A DNA stretch of 64,000 bases, taken from Arthrobacter sp. N199823 (GTDB taxonomy: Bacteria > Actinomycetota > Actinomycetes > Actinomycetales > Micrococcaceae). The notes under the pieces are model-generated. The model searched no databases. It was not told where the DNA came from and saw only the letters and a program-made list of their open reading frames with translations. Positions within the stretch are counted from its first letter, which is position 1. Each line of letters opens with the position of its first letter. This document shows, one piece after another, positions 26,701 through 32,900 of this stretch. Position numbers and translations under genes: made by a program. The DNA is taken from assembly GCF_002929705.1 (NCBI RefSeq), contig NZ_PJIN01000002.1, positions 646,158-710,157 on the forward strand, in the 5' to 3' direction.

Positions 26701-28189
26701 GCTGATCAAGTTCAAGGAAGCTGAGATGGCCGTCGGGGGCCACAAGTGCTTGAGCATGGGGTCTTGCGGCCGCATGGACCTGGAATTCCTCGACGATTGT
26801 GTGCGATGGCAGGCTTCGGGATTCGGACCCGCCCATGGCCAACAGCTCTTGCTCTTCCTCGAGCGTGGTGACGGTGAGGGCCGCGACCGTGGAATCCTCG
26901 CCGCTGGTTATGCGTTCGAGCAATCGCATGAACCGCTGCAGGTGATCTCGGAGGGTCTCAGGCGTGTAGAGGGCGGCATTGGCCTCGAACTGGATGGTTA
27001 CGTGGTTTTCGGCTCCAGCATTATCACCGTGCTGAAGACCATGGATGATGATCGACAAATCGTCGATGGGTCCGGTAGAAAGCACGTTCATGGTCCCGGC
27101 CGAGGCGCCGAAGTTGATGTCATCAATGATGGGCAGGATATTTACCGACGGTCCAATGTAGCTGGGGCGTCCGGATAAGTCTTCCTGGCGGAAGCGCTGG
27201 TGGATCAGCGCGTTGCGTAGTGCCCCGCCGGCTTTCATGACGGTGCCTTCGATGGTGTCATGGGGCTTGAGGTGAATGCGGACTGGGACGATGTTTGAGA
27301 GCATCGATGGTACTGACTTCGCTAGGGCGCCGCGCCGGGCTGTGACGGGGAGAGCTAGAGTGATGTGCCGTTCGGCTGTCATCTTGTGTAGGTAGAGGGC
27401 TACAGCGGCAAGGATGACGGCCGGGGCGCTGGCGGCGCCATCGGCCAGTCCACTGACAACCCGCTGTGGGAGTTCGCCAGTAAGCCGGAGGAGTGCTGAG
27501 GCATTTCGGTTGGGCCGTCCATGCAGACCGGTCGGAGGTTCCGTCACGGACCGTTCCCAAAAATCTTGGTCGGCCACGGCTTGACGAGAACCCGGATAGC
27601 CCGACTCTTCCGCCAAGAGCGCATCCAGTGGCGGGAAGGGGGTTGAAACGTCCGGGCCGGAAGAGTGCACCAGCATTTCGTTGTAGATCAGAGCAACGCG
27701 TTTAAGCACCAGGACAGCAGAGTATCCGTCCAGCATCAGGTGATGGACGCGCTGGTAGAAGAAATACCTGTCATCCGTGAGTCGGAACAATTCCACCCGG
27801 AGTAGTGGGTCTGCGGCCACATCACGCGCAGTGGCGAGATCATTGTCCATTACGCCCCTGGCATGTGCCTCAGCGGTTCCCGCATCACCCTCCACGCGCA
27901 AATCAGTCACAACCAGCTGCACCGGCGACGGGGAGGTCACCTGATAGGGACCGCCGTCGTCCTCGGCAAACAGCACATTCAAGGCATCCGTTTCAGCAAT
28001 GGCCTTCTGGACAGCTTGACCCAGCAGGCGGGCGTCAACGTCACCGCAGATGTCTACAAACTGCGCAATCTGGTACATCGAGTTTTCCGGGTCGAGGTTT
28101 TGGGCGTACCAAATCCCCCTCTGAGCCGTGGTGAGTTCACGGCGGGTGCCGGTGGCGGACGAAGACTGGGAATTCGAGTACTGGGGCAT
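17771..28189 (-). CDS. three-module non-ribosomal peptide synthetase (C-A-T-C-A-T-C-A-T-TE)
   Basis: 3472 residues. C1 about 17-455 (HHxxxDG at 149-155), A1 465-960 (core TSGSTGRPK from 621), T1 with carrier Ser1009, C2 1060-1500 (HHxxxDG 1191-1197), A2 1525-1995 (TSGSTGTPK from 1662), T2 Ser2047, C3 2115-2580 (HHxxxDG 2245-2251), A3 2605-3105 (TSGSTGRPK from 2747), T3 Ser3160, TE 3215-3465 with Ser3296 in GWSFGG and probable His3447. All catalytic motifs look intact. No epimerase, methyltransferase or cyclase domain is seen, so an all-L tripeptide or an iterated product is expected. C1 and TE resemble EntF, hinting at an acyl or aryl cap supplied in trans. Pocket residues by eye: A1 DADTAGFVDK, A2 DADSVGFVDK, A3 DADTAGLVDK. 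The substrate is not identifiable; repeated acidic positions would fit a basic residue. RBS AAGGA precedes the ATG. Confidence 0.95.
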   Translation of the reverse strand: MPQYSNSQSSSATGTRRELTTAQRGIWYAQNLDPENSMYQIAQFVDICGDVDARLLGQAVQKAIAETDALNVLFAEDDGGPYQVTSPSPVQLVVTDLRVEGDAGTAEAHARGVMDNDLATARDVAADPLLRVELFRLTDDRYFFYQRVHHLMLDGYSAVLVLKRVALIYNEMLVHSSGPDVSTPFPPLDALLAEESGYPGSRQAVADQDFWERSVTEPPTGLHGRPNRNASALLRLTGELPQRVVSGLADGAASAPAVILAAVALYLHKMTAERHITLALPVTARRGALAKSVPSMLSNIVPVRIHLKPHDTIEGTVMKAGGALRNALIHQRFRQEDLSGRPSYIGPSVNILPIIDDINFGASAGTMNVLSTGPIDDLSIIIHGLQHGDNAGAENHVTIQFEANAALYTPETLRDHLQRFMRLLERITSGEDSTVAALTVTTLEEEQELLAMGGSESRSLPSHTIVEEFQVHAAARPHAQALVAPDGHLSFLELDQQSNQLAHYLRGSGAGPGTAVAVRLERSKQLGVAILGILKSGATYVPIDPDYPAGRVNGMLEDAEPLLLLTAVELSGSQSPRNIESPCPEVALDGEVMSEVLAGLPHHPLRNTAAGQHDLAYVIFTSGSTGRPKAVGVEHRALLNLFTSHNEDIFRPAEARLGRTLRVAHTAGLSFDASWDPILWLMAGHELHLVDDLTRRDPQALARYLTEHRIDSIETTPSFAKVLLAEGLFDAEFHPSVVALGGEAVDPTLWGLLAQAKGVTAYNFYGPTETTVDSMTAIMEPGSTPHLGSSVANSRHYILDSGLNPVPNNAIGELYVAGHNVARGYLDQPQLSSERFIADPFAADGSRMYRTGDVVRRLPTTGVEFLGRIDQQVKIRGFRIEPAEIEAVLRAADGVNHAAVVVAKNRAGYDQLLAYITGRDGLDTAAIRADLRHNLPDYMVPSAIVQIPQIPLTTNGKLDTKALPEPETAGMTEAPRNHAERIVAAAFSEVLGLDGVGRDDDFFELGGHSLLATRLVAVLRSSNGSAPALRTVFESPTVAGIAQTLDSPAPERHPLARQDRPNPLPLSFAQRRLWFLNRFDPSSGAYNIPIALNLSGSLDVAALENAINDVVARHESLRTIFAFTDGEPEQRILAADDAVVPLAAVQTTREHLDHAVRAASARGFELTTELPLRAALFQLGAKEHVLLLTLHHIAADGWSLAPLARDLSTAYSARASNALPVFTALPVQYADYALWQRDELGSEDEPQSPLARQLAFWKAELDGSPEELSLPFDHVRGTRTGQWAADAIPLEIDGATHARLSALARDHNASLFMVLQAAFAALLTKLGAGTDIPLGTPVAGRPDTALDELVGFFVNTLVLRTNTANNPTLGELIDTVRFTNLRAYANQDAPFERVVEELNPSRSQQRHPLFQVMLTLASAAPEQLSMAGLDAVADRTTEPGGAKFDLLLDLAESGPGLGMTGSLGFDPALFEPATAALIAARFKYVVEQFAANPHTPLSRLHVSTPLEAAQTRELGSGPVIDNGAVTVPAEFVATAARHPGRTALSDGHSTLSFAELSAAVEMLAAGLAASGVAPGDRVAVALPRGNDVVCAALAVLRAGAVYVPVDLSYPSERIGLILDDSAPQLTIASGNLAELRAAGVGGNPPVPLTEITPADPAYVIYTSGSTGTPKGVEVTHGALANLFLHHRHTIIAETFGEGDGEGTAVAHISGLGFDAAWDPMLWLVAGATLHMVADTIRTDAQALVAFCATKGITVLESTPSYISALLQTGLLDTPRSAPLVLVLGGEGVPAGLWQELCGNDQVAAYNFYGPTEFTVDSVLTRIRGTVAHIGRAVRNVESYVLDDFLTPVPHGVTGELYLAGAGMATGYVNRPAETANRFIANPYSDGARMYRTGDLVRRLPGGELQFVARADDQLKIRGFRVEPGEVEGVLARHDHVERAAVVVESGATGRIIGYYVGIADPAELREFAAARLPDYMMPKAFVPLAEIPLTPHGKLDKRALPAPATTSTDSRVPTTALEEKMCAIFGTVLGVNDVGMDDDFFSLGGHSLLAVALVAALREGFGVELPLRAVFESATPAALLGILGSIPDGDSDRTGQVPSQTLDAWARAAKAHRPNRLPLSYAQSRLWFLNQLDPGAADYNIVLAVRLTGDLNEEALALALDDLVARHEVLRTSYPATDGSPEQLIHPAATVPKLLKVEEAGALGDLPRLLTDGASRGFDLLRELPLRATLIRLDDDEWVLQLVIHHIASDGASLAPLARDISTAYTARCCGASPLQRPLGLQYADFALWQRHVLEGTPATKMAGPDDVVTGLQADAPTPALEAKLHAWQDALAGAPSELMLPGAGSRAPGARQPGGQQSFTLGSETTAALAGLAGGQNASLFMALHAMLGGFLARLGAGEDLVIGSPTAGRTDPALTELIGFFVNTVPIRLDVSGTPTFRELLATARRSVLDSFDKDDVPFERLVEALNPPRELGRHPLFQTMLAVETMDRAAVELPGVQVLPEPETATGEAKFDLSFTFRELGPEQRLAGTLAYNAAMFNSEAISTLIAQLETFVRLAVQSPDLPLSRLDIQSSKETTALVATTAGALTHPAPSVLEVFAKTVARTPEVTAVTCGTHSMSFAALDTASGMLASVLRDQGVTAGDLVSVYLPRSLDTVVATLGVLRAGAVYNPIDADYPAERVVAILEDAGPGAIVTTNSLETSLRSSLAAAGLTDTAILRMDSLPASVPADLPDPTASELAYVMFTSGSTGRPKGVEISHGALANLLASHQETLFPDAAERAARGQVRVAHTTGVGFDASWDPMLWMVDGHELHLITDEVRLDPQRLAGYFADHGIGAWETTPGYVRQLLAEPAFSTMLRDREGSGGPTLTLALGGEAFDSALWEELSLLTTVHAWNLYGPTEATVDSLVAPVAGTGHPVLGSPTRNSRAYVLDNSLQHVPAGVRGEMYLAGVQLARGYRGRTDLTSERFVADPFAAPGERMYRTGDLVTRSAAGEILFQGRNDQQVKIRGFRVELGEVERALRDVPGVVAAVAIVHNTAVDPALPGSHRLAAYVVATTDTGKKSVNAAQLSERARSQLQQVLPGYMVPAAVIVVDSIPLTTNGKVDFAALPDPAGQERNAGRAPRTPREATVAAIFAEVLDLPQVGVDESFFELGGHSFLAQPLISQINDALGTELPVQALFRSPSVEQLLAETSKGTTENVADSLRRLLPLRSTGSKAPLFAVHPATGVSWGFAAMLRHLDKERPLYGLQMPGMLPGGDEQLRATTLTELADDYIAQIRNVQPEGPYHLIGWSFGGNLVHRLATRLQELGHEVAFLAILDAFPTRQQNNAEVGTGPELWQNYLHAAGFPVQEDEAASLDGARVLEVLRENHNALGSIPLASLNAMMENFSVLARMIREAQVQRFDGDLHIFRATEDVPVGSPSSASWTPFVSGQIHDTPVAARHSAMLSEGALAHILPVLAIRLGEGTE

Positions 28190-28255
28190 AGTCCTTCTCG
28201 CGATGGCGGTGGCGGTGGTCCGGCGAAGGGCCGGGGAATGCTGTGGAATCCTGCG

Positions 28256-28516
28256 TTATTGGAACTGGCCCAATTGGAAGGGACCGAACGGAAGGGAGAC
28301 CAGCGGGCCGTTGATGAGGGGAGCGGTCAGCAGCGGCCCGGAAATGAGAGAGCCATTAAGGAAGGAAAAGGAAGGACTGTCACTGGCTGACGCTGAGGTG
28401 GTGGGTTCGGCGATGGTTGTCGCCGCGCTCGCAGGCACAGCACCGACGGCCAGTGCGCCCATGATCATGCCACCGGCGATGGTGAGTGTTCCAAGGTTTT
28501 TGATTGACTTGTGCAT
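28256..28516 (-). CDS. small secreted protein of unknown function, first gene of the NRPS locus
   Basis: 86 residues. It has a Lys-containing N-terminus and a hydrophobic signal core, with probable cleavage after 'VPASA', leaving about 55 residues. The mature part starts with a Thr/Ser/Ala-rich stretch and ends in an unusual hydrophobic repeat region: 'NGSLISGPLL', 'APLINGPLVSL', 'PFGPFQLGQF'. There are no cysteines and no known domain. AGGAG lies 7 bases before the ATG. It ends 66 bases before the NRPS start on the same strand, so cotranscription is likely. It could be a carrier, surface-film or immunity protein; this is guesswork. Confidence 0.7.
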   Translation of the reverse strand: MHKSIKNLGTLTIAGGMIMGALAVGAVPASAATTIAEPTTSASASDSPSFSFLNGSLISGPLLTAPLINGPLVSLPFGPFQLGQFQ

Positions 28517-28966
28517 AGTTGATCTCCTGGTGTTGTCGTCATGTTTCCTGCGCTGCCAGCGGTGAACTGCCAGAGCGCGTTACTAGTACATTCGGAGCCG
28601 CCGCGGTTCTGGATGGGTGCGGATGCCCGGAGGCTGAGGTTGGGTACGGTGCTGCTGGGTGCGATCCAGGGCAGCAACATTCGCAGCGAGTTCGATGATG
28701 TTGTCCGCGGGGAACCGTGAGCGGACGCCTCAGCGCCGGTTCAACGCGACGGTTCGAGGCGGCTTCAAACTGCTGCAGGCGTCAATTCCTTGCTCATCTC
28801 CACTTCACGTTGGCTTCATGCACGTGAAGTGTCAGGCTTCCTCCGTTATTTCGGGCCCAGAGTTCAATGGCCGAAATCAAGGAGTCGGTTAGGCCTACGT
28901 CAGCGCCTCGGAAGCCGGGGTGATGCGCAGGTGAAAACGCACTTCGCATCAGGGGAGAGCAACGAG
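28517..28966. other. upstream region of the NRPS locus
   Basis: About 450 bases with no recognisable gene. It must hold the promoter for the minus-strand NRPS locus, but I could not single out convincing -35/-10 boxes or an operator. Confidence 0.4.
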
Positions 28967-29026
28967 ATGAGAGCACTTCGATACTCGATCAACGTCACGC
29001 TCTGGCGTCCCGCAAGTATGACCTGA
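28967..29026 (+). pseudogene. 5' fragment of a RibD/DHFR-family gene
   Basis: Begins Met-Arg-Ala-Leu-Arg-Tyr-Ser-Ile-Asn-Val-Thr-Leu, matching the first 12 residues of the gene at 699 (10 or 11 identical), and even the ribosome-site region in front of the ATG is similar. Similarity stops after about 40 bases, where the frame reads Trp-Arg-Pro and soon ends. A truncated relic of a paralogue. Confidence 0.6.
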
Positions 29027-29177
29027 GGTCGACACTCGGTCTTGGTGTCAACAGATGAAGGGAATGAGATCTGTGCCAAGCCCGGGCCACTGTTTGTGTG
29101 CTTGGAGGAGTTGCGAGCCGCGTTCCCCTATCAGGAAGGCGTTCCTGGACCCGAGCCCGGGGCCGTGGCGGATGCGC

Positions 29178-30356
29178 TCAGGTGCGTCTGAGTTGCCGGC
29201 CGGACGTCAGCGCACCCAGCAGCGCCTCCATCGGCCCCTTGCCGACCAAGGCTGCCCACGTTGAGCAACCGATAAGCACCCCGATGGTCATAGGCCAGAA
29301 GGGGGCGAGTTCTCGGAAGTCGGTCCAAGGGTCGATATTCGGGTCGCGCCCGCTCTCGACCGAAATCCACACCGCCCAGATGACGATGTGCGAAACATAA
29401 GCTGTCAGCGGCATCGATCCGGCGGCGCGGATGGGCCAGAGCAGCCAACGCAGTGGAGTCGCGCCGATCAGCATGCACGCCCCGATCACTGCCAGTGCGA
29501 AGCCGCCCGAACCGAGAGCCTCTCCGATGCCTGAGGAATGGGGTTGGTCTTGCATCACCGACAGGATCCATGCATCCGACCAGGCATCTTCGTTGACGAA
29601 GCTGTCGGACGCAATCACCCGATTGCCAATCGGGCCGATAATTCCGTAGCCGACAAATGCGAACGCCGCTCCAACAATGAGGAGGCTCCAGGCGTGATGG
29701 GGACCTGCGCTGAGCACTCGGCCAGCCCCCATCCCCGCGGCGAGGAAGGCCGTCCAGAGAAGAAATGGGTAGTTCCAGCCCAGCATCCCCAAGGCATCCT
29801 CGATTTCCTGTCGGTCGGAACTGGTTGCCACGTTGTAGTCGATCGCCATGACGACAAAGGGCATTATCAGGGCCAGTAGCATGGCGAGCACGAACAGGGT
29901 GCTCGCAGGCAGACGCAGCAGCGGTATGCCAATCAGGAAGAGGATGGCGTAGGCCGGCAGGATGACGAATATTGGCACCTCGAGTCCGTCGAGGGTGATG
30001 CCAAGGACCCAGATGAGTGTGGCCCGAAGCACCAGCTCCGTCCGTCTTGACCACAGTCGGGTCGGCGCATCGTCATTGTCCTTGCGAGAAGTCGCGGCAG
30101 CCGTGACGAGCGCCAAGGAGACACCGGCGAGGGTGGCAAACAGGATAGATGAACGGCCAGAGACTATGCCTGACCACGTCTCACCCCGGCCCCATTCCAA
30201 CGGCGTGATGACGGCAAGGTGCGCGGCGAACATGCCGAAGACCGCGAACCCGCGTGCCAGATCGATGCCGGGCAGCCGGTGCGGCGGTTCGAGCCGGACG
30301 AGGTTTGTCTTGAAACGCTCGAACAGCCGACGATGACGTAGCCGGGGGTTGCTCAT
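29178..30356 (-). CDS. DUF418 / heparan-alpha-glucosaminide acetyltransferase-like membrane protein
   Basis: 392 residues with about ten hydrophobic segments. The N-terminal 'LPGIDLARGFAVFGMFAAHL' (residues about 28-47) is the family hallmark (Arg-Gly-x-A at the first helix). The C-terminal 'PIRAAGSMPLTAYVSHIVIW' near residue 310 is the DUF418 landmark. Such proteins are thought to move acyl groups across the membrane, but no actinobacterial substrate is known. GGAG stands 6 bases before the ATG. It has no operon partner, and the gene is flanked by relics on both sides. Confidence 0.85.
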   Translation of the reverse strand: MSNPRLRHRRLFERFKTNLVRLEPPHRLPGIDLARGFAVFGMFAAHLAVITPLEWGRGETWSGIVSGRSSILFATLAGVSLALVTAAATSRKDNDDAPTRLWSRRTELVLRATLIWVLGITLDGLEVPIFVILPAYAILFLIGIPLLRLPASTLFVLAMLLALIMPFVVMAIDYNVATSSDRQEIEDALGMLGWNYPFLLWTAFLAAGMGAGRVLSAGPHHAWSLLIVGAAFAFVGYGIIGPIGNRVIASDSFVNEDAWSDAWILSVMQDQPHSSGIGEALGSGGFALAVIGACMLIGATPLRWLLWPIRAAGSMPLTAYVSHIVIWAVWISVESGRDPNIDPWTDFRELAPFWPMTIGVLIGCSTWAALVGKGPMEALLGALTSGRQLRRT

Positions 30357-30526
30357 GTAGCGCTCCGCTCATCTGTCTGGTGTGATCGCGGGCAGGGAAT
30401 GCCAAGATGACGTAGTTCAGGCTGCCGCGACCGAGATGTCGTTCCAAGCTTCCCACGCAGTGACGCGAGGAGTCGGTTTTCGCGACGTCGAGTGAATAGC
30501 TGCCGAGGAAGAGCCGTCGCGGAGGC

Positions 30527-30730
30527 TCATCGGCGTCGACGCCTGCGAGCACCACTGCAGCGGTTGTCCGTGGATCTCACTAATTGGCTCTCGTTTGCGG
30601 ATTCGAGGACGACCAGAATCCGGTTCGTGTGCTCGATGTTCCGCGTCGGCCCCGGCAAGCTGTCGCTGACCTCTCCGACGGCGAACATGCTCACCAAGGC
30701 AGCCATGGCCACCAAGTATCGTCCGCACAT
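30527..30730 (-). pseudogene. 5' fragment of a SRAP-domain (YedK/HMCES-like) gene
   Basis: Begins Met-Cys-Gly-Arg-Tyr, the defining start of SOS-response-associated peptidases whose Cys2 crosslinks abasic DNA. It is followed by 'FAVGEVSDSLPGPTRNIEHT' and 'ILVVLES', which matches the family to the point where a conserved 'RWGL.P.W' segment should come. Instead the frame runs into an Arg-rich tail and a stop. The rest of the domain is not found nearby, so this is a truncated relic. Confidence 0.6.
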
Positions 30731-31000
30731 AAACCCGTTCTGCTTGTGCCGGGAATCGGGTGGCAGTCCACGCGGACAATTGTCACTCCGGGCTTCGTCT
30801 CTGGACGCACGTCTTGCCCAATTGCGAAAGTGTCTGTGGTCTCCATGGCTGGACGGGCAACTCTACGGTGTCGACTGGAGGTAATAGCAGTCCAGGGAGA
30901 CGGAAGCTGTTGCACCGCCAAATGGTATGGGCCACCAGGACCGCAGGCGCTTTGAATTGGCTCCAGGCTCTAATTCCTTGGCAAAAGGAGAGTTCACCCT

Positions 31001-31064
31001 GCTGAAAAGAGGGGAGATTTCTGAAAAAAACTTTGCTGAAGTGGGGAAGCGAAGGGGGAGTTGG
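31001..31064. repeat. ~65-bp segment also present at 59664 (copy 1)
   Basis: Aligns with 59664-59728 at roughly 70% identity by eye. Shared blocks include GCTG..AAAAG..GGGAG, TTTGC.GAA (TTTCGCAGAA in the other copy) and GGGG.AGCGAA.G.GGAG. On the minus strand both give a 'SAKF' stretch. Origin is unknown; both copies lie in relic-rich DNA. Confidence 0.45.
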
Positions 31065-31247
31065 GCTGTTTTTGGATCAACTTCGTGAGGCAGACTGCGA
31101 ACCTGAACTGAGTGACGGAGACGAGATAGTGCGAGCGTTCCGATCGCCGCGAGTTCAACAAATCGAGGTGGGACCGGTTGAAGCGTGGCGGCGGTGAATT
31201 CCAAGTGGCGCGGTCAACCTATATTCGGATGAGACTTATAGTGGAGG

Positions 31248-31685
31248 ATGCGATTGACCCGAAGCCGTGACCGGCCACCCCTTGAGCAATGGTCGTTCGT
31301 CGTCTTGATTTGCCTTCTGTCAGCAGGGCTCTGGTTCGGTTGGTTCGGCTGGGACGCCGAGTACCAGTACGACGCAGCCACTGGCGAAATGACTGGACCG
31401 TATGAGATATGGCAGGGAGTGGCAGCGTTCCTGTGCGGCATCGTGGTGGTAGGGCTCGCCTACCGGCTCTTGCATTTTGTCGTTGCCCTGCTGGTAATTC
31501 CTATTTCCTTCACGCTTGCATGGATAAGCACTGCCTCCACCCTGGATTCGAGCGGCCTGTGGGTTGTCGGAGCGATACTTGTCGCCCTCGGTACTACTCT
31601 CGGCACAGCCGTCATGCTTGGCATAGCCGCAGCAGTCGACGCTATAGGTAACAGGCAAAGTAGCTCCGTTATCCCGAGTGAGTGA
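31248..31685 (+). CDS. hypothetical four-helix membrane protein
   Basis: 145 residues starting Met-Arg-Leu-Thr-Arg-Ser-Arg. Four hydrophobic segments (about 16-36, 58-78, 80-98, 103-128), a Trp/Gly-rich 'LWFGWFGWDAEYQYD' stretch after the first helix, and a hydrophilic C-terminus. GGAG lies just before the ATG ('gtggaggatgcg'; the ATG itself may be the one at 31248). The family is not recognised. It stands alone. Confidence 0.6.
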   Translation: MRLTRSRDRPPLEQWSFVVLICLLSAGLWFGWFGWDAEYQYDAATGEMTGPYEIWQGVAAFLCGIVVVGLAYRLLHFVVALLVIPISFTLAWISTASTLDSSGLWVVGAILVALGTTLGTAVMLGIAAAVDAIGNRQSSSVIPSE

Positions 31686-32012
31686 TACTCGGCGTGTCCA
31701 GTAGCTCAAGGTAAATCGCTGAAACGTAAACAGTGCCCCGACGGATGGCCCTGCAGGACTGGGCGATTGGGGCTGCAGAAGGCTGCGAAAAGTGGCTCGT
31801 ATGACTCTTCCGTGGACTTGTGGCGTGAGCCTTTCGGAGGTGATGTACCGGAGATACTCTGCGGACTTCGCTGACATCGACACAAACGTTCATGAGCACT
31901 GCCCGGAAGTGGGAGTTGGCCAGAGGGCGGGAGAACGAGGCGCCGTCGTTGAAGGACCCACCAGCCTAAACCGACCCCGCTAGGAAACGTTAGGGGGACG
32001 CCGCTAAAGTAG

Positions 32013-32201
32013 GGGGTTCCGGGATACGAGTCACATACGAGAACGCACCGCAGGTGGCGCGTCAGCTTCGGAGTAGCCAGTCTTATCCTTGGCCTCTATC
32101 TCCTGACCGGGCCGCTCAGCGACGGGTTCGCTGGTCTCGTGGGAGTCCTCTTCTTCAGCTTCGGCATCTCAGAGCTCTCGGGCTTGGCCCCCAAAATATA
32201 A
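32013..32201 (+). pseudogene. C-terminal fragment of a small membrane protein
   Basis: The frame from 32013 to the TAA at 32199 reads 'RRWRVSFGVASLILGLYLL', then 'GLVGVLFFSFGISEL', two good membrane helices, but has no start codon in front of them. It looks like the tail of a small integral membrane protein that has lost its 5' end. Confidence 0.35.
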
Positions 32202-32251
32202 ATGGCGGTGATTCGCACTTCCGCGGTTACGCTTTTCGAGTCCGACATGAA

Positions 32252-32301
32252 AGCTAACTAAAAATGTCTGCTGCACTTTAAGGTGCACTACCGAGTTAGC
32301 T
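32252..32301. other. nested inverted repeats (possible structured RNA or element end)
   Basis: AGCTAACT (32252-32259) pairs exactly with AGTTAGCT (32294-32301). Inside it TGCAC (32272) pairs with GTGCA (32283) around TTTAAG. No gene explains the structure. Confidence 0.4.
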
Positions 32302-32900
32302 CCGAATTTTCCTGACGCAGTCAGATTGCGCCGAAACTGTCTCGGGGGAGGGGCGGAGTCATCGCTGATTGAAGATGTGACGGGAGGCAGATGATGGCAA
32401 CATCTACCGAAGGGATGTTGGCGAAGCGCCCCTTTGGCCTAATGGCCGTGGAGGAGCATAAGAAGCGCATGTTCGTTGAGGTTCGTGGCTGCCTCCTGCA
32501 CGAACAATCACCTTGCCTAGGTGCCCCGGCTGAACGCTTCCGGGCAGAGCACAAAAGACCAGCAGCGGCTGTCCAGTAGCCTCTAAAACATAGGGAGCAA
32601 ACGCCCCTATCTAGTCCATTTGTTGCGGCGCCCGATAAAATCAGCCCTCCCACCACCGGGCTTAACTGCGGGCGGGTTATGCGGGAATCCGGCGACCGCG
32701 GCATCTCGCGGATTATTGTTCCTGGGAATTTTGGTGCGACTGGTCCGGTAGCGGGCCGGCTTACGGGACTGTGACATCTAAATGCCTGGCGAGTTCAACC
32801 GGTTGAACTCGCCATGCCATGTGGGACCGAGGTAGATCCCTGTGTGTTTATAGGCTTTGAGGTACTCGTTTCCACTCGAAACTGCACCGACCTGCCCGGG

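Larger units (their letters stand above)
30357..31247. other. gene-poor region around the SRAP relic
   Basis: Apart from the SRAP fragment and the duplicated segment at 31001 I find no recognisable gene. Several frames are open on both strands, but none has a family resemblance. Confidence 0.4.
31686..32900. other. 1.2-kb region without an intact gene
   Basis: Contains a membrane-protein fragment (32013) and a nested hairpin (32252). A 62-codon frame at 32391 has a strong GGGAGG ribosome site but no recognisable family, so it may be the 5' end of a lost gene. Confidence 0.4.

Noticed and set aside
17771-28189. Siderophore assignment of the NRPS product
   Set aside because: C1 and TE resemble EntF and an MbtH gene is present, but no aryl-acid, N-hydroxylase or iron-uptake gene is in the window, so the call would be unsupported.
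29131-30054. 307-codon minus-strand frame
   Set aside because: Another frame of the same strand as the DUF418 gene with Arg/His/Cys-rich, non-membrane composition; shadow.
30584-30955. Plus-strand frame of 123 codons
   Set aside because: Runs antisense to the SRAP relic and shows no protein-like pattern.
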